Origin: Deinococcus malanensis
Lineage (GTDB): Bacteria > Deinococcota > Deinococci > Deinococcales > Deinococcaceae
Assembly: GCF_014647655.1 (NCBI RefSeq)
Contig: NZ_BMPP01000007.1
Coordinates: 62,001 to 126,000, forward strand
Length of the DNA stretch: 64,000 nucleotides
Direction of reading: 5' to 3'
The position numbers and the translations under genes are program-made. The notes beneath the pieces were generated by a model. The model had not been told where the DNA came from. It saw only the letters and a program-made list of their open reading frames with translations, and did not search any database. Shown one piece after another: positions 20,923-29,166 of the stretch (positions within the stretch are counted from its first letter, which is position 1; every line of letters begins with the position of its first letter).

Positions 20923-20957
20923 AGGCTCCCGGTATCCATAAAAGGAACCGGGAGCCT
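20923..20957 (-). terminator. Hairpin between convergent ychF and ftsW
   Basis: Perfect 11-bp arms AGGCTCCCGGT (20923-20933) / ACCGGGAGCCT (20947-20957), 13-nt loop. On minus it is followed by CTTCATTG. It probably ends the murD-ftsW transcript and may work in both directions. Confidence 0.7.
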
Positions 20958-21040
20958 GCTCGACTCTGAGGCATGGAATGGGTGCCCAGAAAATCTTGGA
21001 CCCCTCGTCACCTATTGCCAGCGAGTACTCCGGAGGGACT

Positions 21041-22165
21041 TCAGTCGCTGCCAGCCGGTGCAGCATTGCCAATAGGCAGCTCGTCGGGGTGCTCGGCCGG
21101 CAGGTGGGCACGGACCTCGCGCATGGCGCTATGAATAACCGCCAGCGCCAGACTCATGGTCAGCAGGCTGGAAAACCCATAGCTGACCAGCGGTAAAGGC
21201 ACGCCAGTTACGGGAAACATACCGGCCGCCACCGCCAGGTTTACGAAGGCCTGCCCCACGATCATGAACATGGCACCGGTCGCCATGGTGCTGGCCCCGT
21301 GAATTTCCGGGGTCATGGGCCGCACGCGGGCCGCCAGCTGACTGACCTGCAGGGCCGTCGAGACGATCAGCCAGTAGGCGAACAGCAGCATGCCCACGCC
21401 CAGCAGGCCGCTGGTAAAGCCCACGCTGGCCACGATCATGTCGGTGTGGGCCGCAAAGTACCAGTAGCGCGGACCGTCCGGACCCAGTCCCCACAGGCCG
21501 CCGTTGCTGAGGTCGCGGTGCGCGAATCCGATCTGGTCGAGCCCCACGCTCAGTTCGGTGTCGCGGTTCTGGTGACCGGCGATGCGTTCGCGGATGTACT
21601 GATTCTTGTTGAGGTAGACCCCGACAAACGGAATGGAGACCAGCCCCAGCGCCAGCATGAAGCCCGCGATGTTGCTGATCCGGACCCCGGCGGCGTACAT
21701 CAGGATGATCCCCAGGCCGAAGGTCAGGACGCTGGTGCCCAGATCAGATTCCAGAATGACCAGCAGTGTGGTCATGATGATCATTCCGGTGGCACTGATC
21801 AGCTTGTGCTCTACGCCACGCCGCGAGAAGAAAGACGCCAGCTGCAGCACCAGTCCCAGCTTGGCCAGCTCACTGGGCTGGAAGCGCACCGGGCCGAAGT
21901 CCAGCCACCTTTTCGTGCCGCTGCTGGTCTCGGTCCCCACCCCGATAACGAGTACCAGCGCCAGCAGGACCAGCGTGACGAGCCAGACCGGCGTCGCCAT
22001 TTTCAGAAAGGTGCGGGGCCTCAGCCGGGCCACCGCAAACGTGAGCATCAGGCCCAGCAGCGCCTTGACACCGTGATCGACAATCAGGTCAGGTCGGACC
22101 GTGGATACGGCCAGCAGGCCCAGGGCCAGCAGGATCAGCTGCGCCAGCACCAGCTGAATGCTCAC
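21041..22165 (-). CDS. ftsW: SEDS-family peptidoglycan glycosyltransferase FtsW
   Basis: 374 aa with about ten membrane helices. SEDS landmarks are KRWLDFGPVRFQPSELAKLGLV (helices 3-4), LESDLGTSVLTFGLG, the large loop with GGLWGLGPDG, and VPLPLVSYGFSSLLTMSLAL near the C-terminus. It polymerises lipid II at the septum with a partner PBP. FtsW rather than RodA is favoured because murD is directly upstream, as in division/cell-wall clusters. The GTG start overlaps the murD stop (GTGA). Confidence 0.92.
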   Translation of the reverse strand: MSIQLVLAQLILLALGLLAVSTVRPDLIVDHGVKALLGLMLTFAVARLRPRTFLKMATPVWLVTLVLLALVLVIGVGTETSSGTKRWLDFGPVRFQPSELAKLGLVLQLASFFSRRGVEHKLISATGMIIMTTLLVILESDLGTSVLTFGLGIILMYAAGVRISNIAGFMLALGLVSIPFVGVYLNKNQYIRERIAGHQNRDTELSVGLDQIGFAHRDLSNGGLWGLGPDGPRYWYFAAHTDMIVASVGFTSGLLGVGMLLFAYWLIVSTALQVSQLAARVRPMTPEIHGASTMATGAMFMIVGQAFVNLAVAAGMFPVTGVPLPLVSYGFSSLLTMSLALAVIHSAMREVRAHLPAEHPDELPIGNAAPAGSD

Positions 22166-23460
22166 GCTGTGACCTCAGGAGTCTGCTGTGCCAGCCTGCG
22201 CGCCGCGCGGGCGAAACTCTCACCTCGTGCTTTGTAGTCGCGGAACAGGTCGAAGCTGGTGCCGATCGGAGCCAGCAGCACCGTGCCTTCACCGTCCAGA
22301 GCCTGCAAGCCAGCCCGCGCCGCGTTGAGCATCACCTCGTCGCCGTCTCTGCCTTCTACCCGGTCATAGGGCAGGCCCAGACCACGGGCCAGCGCCTCGC
22401 CGTCTTCCCCAAAGGCGATCACCCGGGTCACCCGGCCAGCCGCAGCGTTCCGCAGAGGCTCCAGCTCCGCACCCTTGTCGCGTCCCCCCACCAGCCAGGC
22501 AATCGGTGGCTGGGCACGCTCCAGCGCCGCCTGGACCGCCAGCGTCCGCGTCGCGATGCTGTCTTCGATAAAACGGACCTCCCCCAGGCGGGCCACGGTC
22601 TCGAATCGGCCACCCACCGGACGGGCACGGCACAGCCCCTGAGCCAGCATCCCTATATCCACCTGGCGGCCCAGGTGCTCCAGCAGGGCCTCGGTGGCCA
22701 GCAGGGCAGCAGCCGCATTGGCCGGATGAACTCCTTCGGGCAGCTCAGCGGCGGGCAGCACCTCGGTACCACCGCGGAGAGTCAGCCGAGTGGCACTAAA
22801 GGTACGGACCTGCGCGCGGGTGGGCAGGTCCAGCCCGGCTGGCAGCACCAGCACATCTCCAGGTTCCTGCCCGGCCGTGATATGGCGTTTTGCAGCGTGA
22901 TAGGCCTCGATGGTCCGGTGGCGGTCCAGGTGATCCACACCCAGGTTGGTGATTACCGCCACCGGCAGACGCAGCCCAGGCACCCGCTCCAGCTGAAAGC
23001 TGGACAGCTCGACCACGGCCACCTCGGCCTGATCCACCACGTCCAGCAGGGGCGGATCGATGTTGCCGCCCTCCTGGGCATTCAGCCCGCATTCGCGCAG
23101 CAGCTGGGCAATCAGGACGGTGGTGCTGCCCTTTCCGGCAGTTCCGGTGATGCCCACCATCGGCAGCTGTGGACGGGCCCGCGCCGCCAGCACGACTTCA
23201 CCGATCACCTCTGCGCCCCGGGACTGCAGCGCCAGAAGGTCCGGGTGGTCGATGGGTACGCCGGGGGCAGCCACGACCGTCTGGTAGGTGCGGCCGACGT
23301 CGCCACGCCCGAAGCCCAGTTCGGCGGCCAGAGCCTCATCCTCGGGGGTCGGGCGCGCGTCCACCCACTCGGCCATGCCCCCTTCGCGTGCCAGGAAACG
23401 CATGACCCCCCGCCCACTGCGGCCCAGACCGTAGATCAATACCCCACCCGCTGCGTTCAC
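22162..23460 (-). CDS. murD: UDP-N-acetylmuramoyl-L-alanine--D-glutamate ligase
   Basis: Adds D-glutamate to UDP-MurNAc-L-Ala in the cytosol. N-terminal Rossmann-like domain (GVLIYGLGRSGRGVMRFLA), ATP loop GITGTAGKGSTTVLIAQLL, central domain with VVELSSFQLE and NLGVDHLDRH, C-terminal domain with FIEDSIATRTLAVQAAL and WLVGGRDKGAEL. About 432 aa. The chosen GTG at 23460 lies 6 nt after TATGGT (23472-23467); an alternative GTG two codons upstream abuts that hexamer. Its stop overlaps ftsW (GTGA). trmFO ends 58 nt upstream, so ydcF-trmFO-murD-ftsW all read leftwards. Confidence 0.94.
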   Translation of the reverse strand: MNAAGGVLIYGLGRSGRGVMRFLAREGGMAEWVDARPTPEDEALAAELGFGRGDVGRTYQTVVAAPGVPIDHPDLLALQSRGAEVIGEVVLAARARPQLPMVGITGTAGKGSTTVLIAQLLRECGLNAQEGGNIDPPLLDVVDQAEVAVVELSSFQLERVPGLRLPVAVITNLGVDHLDRHRTIEAYHAAKRHITAGQEPGDVLVLPAGLDLPTRAQVRTFSATRLTLRGGTEVLPAAELPEGVHPANAAAALLATEALLEHLGRQVDIGMLAQGLCRARPVGGRFETVARLGEVRFIEDSIATRTLAVQAALERAQPPIAWLVGGRDKGAELEPLRNAAAGRVTRVIAFGEDGEALARGLGLPYDRVEGRDGDEVMLNAARAGLQALDGEGTVLLAPIGTSFDLFRDYKARGESFARAARRLAQQTPEVTA

Positions 23461-23524
23461 ACGCACACCATAAGGGATTGCCGGCCCGCGCGGCTGAGTG
23501 TCAGAGGGCCTCAGGCAGGCGCTG

Positions 23525-24913
23525 TCAGCGGGCGCAGGTGACGGCTTCGGGCTCGGGTACAGGCAGCGCAGGCGGAGTGATCTGCAACCCGGCCTCGTCG
23601 CGTGCCCAGATCATGAACGCCTCCAGGCCACGCCGGAACAGAATGGGCCGTTTTTCGTGCTTGCCCCATTTGCGTTTGCCTTCCGGCACGGGCAATTCCG
23701 GCACCAGGGCCCAGTTGACGTTCATGGGCTGGAACCCCTTCGGGTTGGCGCTGGCCAGGTAACGGGTCAGGCCGCCCAGCATGCTCTCGGCCGGTGGGGT
23801 CAGCGGTGACAGGCCCAGCGCCAGGCGGGCCGCATTGGTGCCGGCCAGCCAGCCGGTTCCCGCGCTTTCCAGGTAGCCCTCGGTGCCGGCCAGCACGCCG
23901 GCGACCAGCTTGGTGGGGTCCGCGCGAAGTTGCAGGGTGGCGTTCAGGACTTCCGGGGCATTGAGGTAGGTGTTGCGGTGCATCACGCCGTAGCGGACGA
24001 TCTCGGCGTTCTCCAGCCCCGGAATCAGCCCCACGACCGCCTTCTGATCCCCCCACTTCAGGCCGGTCTGGAAGCCGACCAGGGACCACAGGCGGCCTTC
24101 ACGGTCTTCCTGGCGCAGCTGGGCGACCGCGTAGGGCCAGCGCCCGGTGCGGGGGTTGTCCAGGCCCTTGGGCGACATGGGCCCGAAGCGCGGCGTGTCC
24201 ACGCCCCGGCGGGCGATTTCCTCGATGGGCATGCATCCCTCGAAGAACTCCAGCTTCTCCCAGTCGTGCGGGGTGTGCGCGCGGGCCTGTTCCAGCGCCT
24301 CGAAAAACGCCAGATACTCCTCTTTGGTGAAGGGGCAGTTGAGGTAATCGGCAGTCTGGTCGTAGCGCCCGGCACGCCAGGCGATGTCCATGTTGATGGT
24401 CGAGGCGTCAATTACAGGTGCAGCGGCGTCATAGAAGCTGAGGCGGTCACTGCCGGTCAGCCGCGCGACATCGGCCGCTAGGACGTCGGAGGTCAAAGGT
24501 CCCGAGGCGATGACGGTGATGCCTTCGGGGACCGCCTCGACCTCGCCTTCGATGACCTCGATCAGGGGGTGTTCGCGGATGGTGCGGGTCACCCGGGCGC
24601 TGAACTCGTCACGTTCCACGGCGAGTGCGTTGCCCGCCGGGAGGCGCGAGGCATCGGCAGCTGTGACCACCGCGCCGCCCACGCTGCGCAGTTCAGCCTG
24701 GAGCAGGCCCTTGCTCTGCTTCTCCCCCTCGCCTCCCAGTGAATTGCTGCACACCAGCTCTGCAAAGTTGGCGCTGCGGTGTGCCGGGGTCATGCGCTGG
24801 GGACGCATTTCGTGCAGGCGGACGCGGACGCCCAATCTCGCGGCGGCCAGCGCCGCCTCCGAGCCTGCCAGGCCCGCTCCGATTACCGTAATAGCTGCGT
24901 CCGTCCCACTCAT
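23525..24913 (-). CDS. trmFO: Folate/FAD-dependent tRNA m5U54 methyltransferase TrmFO
   Basis: Makes 5-methyluridine at position 54 of tRNA using methylenetetrahydrofolate and FAD. The N-terminal FAD fold reads ITVIGAGLAGSEAALAAARLG. Downstream motifs are NFAELVCSNSLGG, FYDAAAPVI, FEGCMPIEE and FQTGLKWGDQK, all TrmFO-like. 462 aa. The ATG at 24913 (MSGTDAA) lies 9 nt after a minus TACACT (24928-24923). The open frame extends further upstream but loses homology. Confidence 0.94.
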   Translation of the reverse strand: MSGTDAAITVIGAGLAGSEAALAAARLGVRVRLHEMRPQRMTPAHRSANFAELVCSNSLGGEGEKQSKGLLQAELRSVGGAVVTAADASRLPAGNALAVERDEFSARVTRTIREHPLIEVIEGEVEAVPEGITVIASGPLTSDVLAADVARLTGSDRLSFYDAAAPVIDASTINMDIAWRAGRYDQTADYLNCPFTKEEYLAFFEALEQARAHTPHDWEKLEFFEGCMPIEEIARRGVDTPRFGPMSPKGLDNPRTGRWPYAVAQLRQEDREGRLWSLVGFQTGLKWGDQKAVVGLIPGLENAEIVRYGVMHRNTYLNAPEVLNATLQLRADPTKLVAGVLAGTEGYLESAGTGWLAGTNAARLALGLSPLTPPAESMLGGLTRYLASANPKGFQPMNVNWALVPELPVPEGKRKWGKHEKRPILFRRGLEAFMIWARDEAGLQITPPALPVPEPEAVTCAR

Positions 24914-24956
24914 CAGAGGGTCAGTGTAGGGGAAGGCTGAACCCGGGTTTGTGGTC

Positions 24957-25769
24957 TCAGCGCTCCGGCGTGCCTCCCAGCCGGGCCTTGACACGCGAAA
25001 GGCCCTCGTACAGCAGCACCCGCAGGGCGTAAAGGCGGTCACTGGGCAGCGGCAGGGTGGTATCGAACAGGGGTTCGCTTGCCGGCACGCTGGCCACGTT
25101 CAGGCCATAGGACCGGAACAGCCCCGCAGCGCGGCGCGAATGGCTGGGCGAGGTCACGAGCAGGACCCGCTCCCAGCTGCGTGCCTCCGCCAGCCGCCGC
25201 ACGCGCGCCGCCTCGTCACGGGTGGTGGTCACGCGGAGCAACGTCAGGACCTCCGGACCGCCGCGAGGGTACAGCGCCGTGATCTGGTCACGCTGCAGGG
25301 CGCTGAGCCGGGGGCAATCCGCCGGCCCGATCAGGCCCGAGGGCTCAGATACGGTGACAACCTTCGCGTATCCGGCGCGCCACAGTTCCAGGCCACGCAT
25401 CAGTCGAGCCGCGCTGCCAGGTGCCTGGGTGCGTGTGCCACACTGCACCCCGCCGCCCAGGACCACGATCGCGTCTGCCGGCACAGGCGACTCGGCCAGG
25501 ATCAGGGCCCTGAGGGGTGCGCGCAGGACCGGAGTGAGCAGGCACAGGGCCAGCACCCCAGCCAGCAGGACACAGCCGACCTGCATCACGCGCCAGGTCA
25601 GCGGAAACCACGCCGCCACCGCACCGGCAATGATCAGCAGCAGGACCAGCGGCGCAGGCATACGCACCTCGCCCAGAAACGCCGCCAGGGTGGCCAGGGC
25701 ACAGCCCAGAGCAGCCCCCTGCAGCAGTGGGCGCAGCTTTGTGGGTGTGATGCGTGATGTCCCGGACAC
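24957..25769 (-). CDS. YdcF/ElyC-like membrane protein (DUF218)
   Basis: 270 aa. Two or three hydrophobic helices at the N-terminus (QGAALGCALATLAAFLG, LVLLLIIAGAVAAWFPL, VGCVLLAGVLALCLL) precede a DUF218 domain. Its landmarks are DAIVVLGGG, TTTRDEAARVRRLA and VLLVTSPSHSRRAAG, followed by a long-range RLYALRVLLYEGLSR helix. ElyC in E. coli affects lipid-carrier use and envelope integrity; activity here is unproven. The GTG at 25769 lies 7 nt after TATACT (25782-25777). It is divergent from the DUF305 gene and shares its promoter region. Confidence 0.88.
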   Translation of the reverse strand: MSGTSRITPTKLRPLLQGAALGCALATLAAFLGEVRMPAPLVLLLIIAGAVAAWFPLTWRVMQVGCVLLAGVLALCLLTPVLRAPLRALILAESPVPADAIVVLGGGVQCGTRTQAPGSAARLMRGLELWRAGYAKVVTVSEPSGLIGPADCPRLSALQRDQITALYPRGGPEVLTLLRVTTTRDEAARVRRLAEARSWERVLLVTSPSHSRRAAGLFRSYGLNVASVPASEPLFDTTLPLPSDRLYALRVLLYEGLSRVKARLGGTPER

Positions 25770-25776
25770 GCCGGGC

Positions 25777-25797
25777 AGTATAGAAAGCCCATACACT
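25777..25797. promoter_or_regulatory. Back-to-back leaderless promoters
   Basis: Minus-strand -10 TATACT (25782-25777) serves the DUF218 gene and plus-strand -10 TACACT (25792-25797) serves the DUF305 gene. The hexamers are only 9 nt apart, so each promoter's -35 region lies inside the other transcript; use of the two should be mutually exclusive on one DNA molecule. Confidence 0.75.
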
Positions 25798-25804
25798 GCC
25801 GGGG

Positions 25805-26422
25805 ATGCTTCGCCTTGCCCGCTCCAGAGTTCTCGTCCCTCTTGTGCTGATGCTGGCCGTGATCGGGGCCGCCCTGGTCTACGGTCTTCAGCTGCGTAGG
25901 CCGGGCGAGGCCAGCACCGAGGTCCGGTTTGTGCGTGAGATGATTCAGCACCACACTCAGGCCGTGGACCTGTCCCTGCGCGTGCGCGAGCGCAGCGACG
26001 ACCGGACCGTGCGAACGCTGGCGCTGGACATTCTGCTGTCACAGCAAGAACAGATCGGGCAGATGCGGGGCTGGCTGACCCTGTGGGGCCGGCCCTGGGG
26101 TGGACCTGGCATGAGCGCGGAACACGCCCGGACAATGGGCATGGCCACCCCAGCCGAGGTGGCCGCGCTGGACACGCTGCCCCCCGCGCAGGCCGACAGG
26201 CATTTCCTGAAACTGATGATCCGGCACCACGACGGGGCCCTGGCCATGGTCGAACCTGCCCTGAAAGGCGGCGTGCGCCCGGAGGTCCAGGCCCTGGCCC
26301 GACAGATTCAGGCGACCCAGGCCGCCGAGATCAAGGTCATGACTGACCTTCTGCGCGCCCGTGGCGCCCAACCCCTGCCGGAGACTGCTGGGGATGAGGC
26401 CCCTGCCGGGCATCAGCACTAG
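25805..26422 (+). CDS. DUF305 family membrane-anchored protein
   Basis: 205 aa. An N-terminal signal anchor (VLVPLVLMLAVIGAALVYG) is followed by a ferritin-like DUF305 domain. Its two diagnostic half-motifs are REMIQHHTQAVDLS and LMIRHHDGALAM, each with a His pair suited to metal binding. Members are often near copper-handling genes, but none is seen here. The C-terminus ends AGHQH. A -10 TACACT lies 7 nt before the ATG. Metal identity is unknown. Confidence 0.9.
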   Translation: MLRLARSRVLVPLVLMLAVIGAALVYGLQLRRPGEASTEVRFVREMIQHHTQAVDLSLRVRERSDDRTVRTLALDILLSQQEQIGQMRGWLTLWGRPWGGPGMSAEHARTMGMATPAEVAALDTLPPAQADRHFLKLMIRHHDGALAMVEPALKGGVRPEVQALARQIQATQAAEIKVMTDLLRARGAQPLPETAGDEAPAGHQH

Positions 26423-26501
26423 AGCAGTTCTCCGAACTCTGCCGCCGGGAAGGCAGACTCCCGATGGTTCGATTCCCTGTCCGCTGCGCCTGGTTAGAAA
26501 G

Positions 26502-26536
26502 AGGCCACCTTTTCGACAAACCAACCAAGGTGGCCT
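26502..26536. terminator. Bidirectional hairpin between convergent genes
   Basis: Perfect 10-bp arms AGGCCACCTT / AAGGTGGCCT (26502-26511, 26527-26536) with a 15-nt loop. Short T/A runs sit at the inner end of the arms rather than after them. Confidence 0.65.
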
Positions 26537-26551
26537 GAACGCCCGGCGGTC

Positions 26552-26851
26552 CTACTCGTCCAGATCCGAGATCCGCCCGGAGCGGCGCTCCTTGCGCCGG
26601 GCCTCCTTGCCCCGTTTACGTGCCGGGCGCGGAGGCAGCGTCAGCACATAGCGCCGCTGCGGGTCACAGGAAGCCGGATGTTCGCCCAGGGTATCAGCAG
26701 GGTCAGCACTGCGCAGGTTCCCGGCCGGGTGAAGGTGCTGAGCCCCGCAGTAAGGACAGTCACCGACCAGCCAGAACATCACGCGGGTGCCCGGCAGGTC
26801 ACGCAGCGTCACGAAGGCGGTGCGGGGCGTATGGCGGTCTTTCTTGCCCAT
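26552..26851 (-). CDS. Hypothetical protein with a zinc-ribbon-like Cys/His cluster
   Basis: 99 aa. MGKKDRHTPRTAFVTLRDLP is followed by CPYCGAQHLHPAG and later HPASCDPQRRYVLTLP, a C-x2-C...H-x-H...C pattern that could hold zinc. The tail is strongly basic (ARKRGKEARRKERRSG), which suggests RNA or DNA contact. The ATG at 26851 lies 7 nt after a minus TACCGT (26864-26859). No named family was recognised. Confidence 0.7.
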   Translation of the reverse strand: MGKKDRHTPRTAFVTLRDLPGTRVMFWLVGDCPYCGAQHLHPAGNLRSADPADTLGEHPASCDPQRRYVLTLPPRPARKRGKEARRKERRSGRISDLDE

Positions 26852-26919
26852 GTGGGGGACGGTAGCGTGCCCGCTGCCGGTCAACTGTGCCTCATACGGG
26901 GCGCCTGAGCAGCCGCCTG

Positions 26920-27789
26920 TCAGGCTTCCTCGTCGCCTTCCTTGAGGTAACTCATCACCGAGCGGCAGTGGGTCATGCCCGCATGGGCGTACAGCGCACG
27001 TGCGGCGCGCATGTGGTCATGGGCGCGCACCCGCAGGTTCCGGATTTCCGGATGCGTCTCGGCTTCTGCCGCGGCCAGGGCCAGCAGCGCCCGCCCGTAG
27101 CCCTGACCACGCTCGGCCGGGTGAACCGCCAGATAGGTCAGGTCAGCCCGTGCGTCGTCGGGGTGCAGTTCGAGCTCTGCAAAGCCGACGGTCCGGTCCT
27201 CGCGGCGCAACACCACCAGCCGCACGTCGTCCCGCGCGAAGTGGGCATCATACTGCTCGGGGCCCCAGTCCAACCGGCCAGCCCAGGCGTCTTCAGAATC
27301 CCGGTACAGCGCGCGGTATTCCGCGATAGGCAGGCGGCGCGCCAGGGAGTGCCCATCGGGCACCCGGGCCCTGGAGGTCAGTTTGGGCAGCGGCGCAGAG
27401 TAAAAGTCAGTGGTATGCAGCGGGCTCAGGCCGGCCTGTTCAAGCGCGTCACGCACTGGCAGGTTGTCGCGGGCGCAGAAGGCATACACGGGCAGGCCCT
27501 CGGCCTCCTCAATGGCGCGGGTGATCAGAGGCGCCAGGGCACCTGACGTTCCCGGTTCACTAACTGGGCCTTCAAGCACCATGCCGTCACGAAACTGGCC
27601 GATGGCGCAGTAGGCGACCACCCCTTCGTTGCCGTCGAGCACGAAACAGGTGTTGTCCTCGCATTCAAGTTGCAGTTCGCGGGCGTCGCGGGAGTCCGGG
27701 GCGAACACCTCGCGTTCCGGGGCGTCATCCATCCAGTTCAGGAGCGCGAGAACGTCTGGGGTGTCGGTGGCCTGCATCGGACGGATCAT
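26920..27789 (-). CDS. Tandem GNAT-domain N-acetyltransferase
   Basis: 289 aa holding two GNAT folds. The N-terminal half (about 1-130) is divergent (VVAYCAIGQFRDGMVLEGPV; ITRAIEEAEGLPVYAFCARDN). The C-terminal half carries the acetyl-CoA loop LAVHPAERGQGYGRALLALA (Q/RxxGxG/A) and ALYAHAGMTHCRSVMSY. Mycothiol synthase MshD and some antibiotic acetyltransferases have the same layout, but nothing specifies the substrate. The ATG follows GGAGG with 7 nt spacing. Monocistronic. Confidence 0.9.
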   Translation of the reverse strand: MIRPMQATDTPDVLALLNWMDDAPEREVFAPDSRDARELQLECEDNTCFVLDGNEGVVAYCAIGQFRDGMVLEGPVSEPGTSGALAPLITRAIEEAEGLPVYAFCARDNLPVRDALEQAGLSPLHTTDFYSAPLPKLTSRARVPDGHSLARRLPIAEYRALYRDSEDAWAGRLDWGPEQYDAHFARDDVRLVVLRREDRTVGFAELELHPDDARADLTYLAVHPAERGQGYGRALLALAAAEAETHPEIRNLRVRAHDHMRAARALYAHAGMTHCRSVMSYLKEGDEEA

Positions 27790-27906
27790 GGGTGAACCTC
27801 CAGCGAAAGCAAGAAATGAGGCGGTAACCGGTGTGCCCTCAGGGTAGGAGGGCTGCTCCCTCTGTGTCTGCCTCCCGCGTCACGCCGCGTGCAGGTGCTG
27901 GCGTGC

Positions 27907-28062
27907 TATTCTCCCCGCATGCCCTGAATCAGGGTACGTCAGCCGCCTCCCCACGAACACCACCGCGTGTTTGAGGGGCCTTTTCTATTTTGGGGCCGCG
28001 CAGCAGCCTTCAAAAGGACAGGAGCAGCCGGGCGGAGGACTTTTCCGGGAGGTGCTTTCGCC
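27907..28062 (+). promoter_or_regulatory. Promoter and long leader of the DUF4258 gene, with a two-codon upstream ORF
   Basis: A -10 TATTCT (27907-27912) stands 6 nt before ATG-CCC-TGA (27919-27927), the usual leaderless geometry but with a start-stop mini-ORF. The main gene's GTG is 144 nt downstream. The palindrome CCCTGA-A-TCAGGG (27922-27934) covers the mini-ORF end. A GGGGCC repeat flanks a T-rich stretch near 27974-28000. This may be a regulatory leader; nothing identifies a ligand. Confidence 0.45.
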
Positions 28063-28722
28063 GTGACCAAACCGTCCAGCAAAACACGCCGGGGCTCGTC
28101 GGCACCGGCCGAGCCGCGACCTGCTTCACTGCAGACGTCGCTGCAGGCCGGAACCGATCTGCTTGCCCTGCGCGCCCAGCTCTCCCGCGCCGAGAAAGCC
28201 GCCAGGCGGGCCCCCACACCGCCCCCGGCGCCTCGTCCGGCACGTCCGACTCCGATCAATCCCCAGCGGGAAGTAGAACTGGCAGGAATTGCCACCGATG
28301 ATTTCAGCCTGTCACGCGCCCATGCCCGGCTGCGTGACGCCGTGTACGACGGGCGGTACCACGTCTGCCCGCATGCCATCGGTCACGCGCGCGCCGAGGG
28401 CTTTCTGGAACACGACATCATGAATGTGCTGCTGTCCGGCCGGGTGCGCGCGGTCTACCCCGACGACCGGCGTTGGCTGGTCTGCGGAGCCTTTGAGGCC
28501 TGCGGGGTGTCGCTTCCCCTGCATGTGGTGGTGCAGCACTACCGCGACGGGCATGTGGACATCGTGACCGCCTTCGTGCCCAAGCACCCCTACCACATCA
28601 TCAGCCGCGCGCGCCTGGCCGTGATGCTGCGCTACGACGACGAACGCATTCGCGTGCGCACCGCCCAGGCCGGCAACAGGGTGGGATACCGCAGCAAGGG
28701 CAAGTGGAAGAAAAGCGCCTGA
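28063..28722 (+). CDS. DUF4258 domain protein
   Basis: 219 aa. A low-complexity Ser/Ala/Pro/Arg head (about 1-90) precedes a DUF4258 domain: RDAVYDGRYHVCPHAIGHARAEGF, DIMNVLLSGRVRAVYPDDRRW, VVVQHYRDGHVDIVTAFVP. DUF4258 belongs to a large fold group with RelE/BrnT-like toxins, but many members are housekeeping proteins of unknown use. No antitoxin-like neighbour is seen. The GTG at 28063 follows GGGAGG with about 10 nt spacing; the longer frame upstream has no RBS. Confidence 0.8.
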   Translation: MTKPSSKTRRGSSAPAEPRPASLQTSLQAGTDLLALRAQLSRAEKAARRAPTPPPAPRPARPTPINPQREVELAGIATDDFSLSRAHARLRDAVYDGRYHVCPHAIGHARAEGFLEHDIMNVLLSGRVRAVYPDDRRWLVCGAFEACGVSLPLHVVVQHYRDGHVDIVTAFVPKHPYHIISRARLAVMLRYDDERIRVRTAQAGNRVGYRSKGKWKKSA

Positions 28723-28810
28723 ACCGGGGCACATGAGTATCAAACTGCGGCTGGACTCAGGAGGATGCACGGTTGGGCCAGCGTGGCTGCGGTGGCACAG
28801 GCAGCCGGCT

Positions 28811-29008
28811 TCATAGCCTGCGTTCCCCTGAACATGGGGATGAGTGAGACCTGACGAATGGCCGCCCGTCCTCGTCGCTTAACAGATCAGCCACGACAGG
28901 AAGCGCCGCGCAGGCTTCCAGCAGAGCGGCTTCATACGTCGCCTGTTGGTGATCCGTATACGTCTTAGCAAAGGAGGCTGGAATGAACTCCAGCCCCTTC
29001 ATTTCCAT
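28811..29008 (-). CDS. Possible small hypothetical protein (65 aa)
   Basis: The middle of this frame reads like protein (FAKTYTDHQQATYEAALLEA, ALPVVADLLSDEDGRPF), with mixed codons that are less G/C-biased at position three than the neighbours. The ATG at 29008 has AGGGGTG about 10 nt upstream. The C-terminus (SHSSPCSGERRL) looks unstructured. No family was recognised. It may be a real small gene or a remnant. Confidence 0.35.
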   Translation of the reverse strand: MEMKGLEFIPASFAKTYTDHQQATYEAALLEACAALPVVADLLSDEDGRPFVRSHSSPCSGERRL

Positions 29009-29166
29009 CTGCAACGCACCCCTACTTTCAGCCCTGACCCTCGAAGACGCACAAACCTCAGGGTGCGGGCAGGCCAGCGCTTTCAGGTTTGTGCGCTGGC
29101 CTCCGCAAAGCTGGTCGGTGTGTGGCTGGCATCAAAAGTCCCGTGCTGCCGGATCAGAGCCTGGTT

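Noticed and set aside
26465..26475. GGTTCGATTCC, a perfect tRNA T-loop (B-box) sequence
   Set aside because: The flanking bases do not form a T-stem, and no D-arm, anticodon arm or acceptor pairing could be built around it. Chance, or at most a tRNA remnant.
28063..28722. DUF4258 gene as a toxin of a BrnT/RelE-like pair
   Set aside because: No small antitoxin-like gene is adjacent on the same strand; the protein has a long low-complexity head unlike compact toxins.
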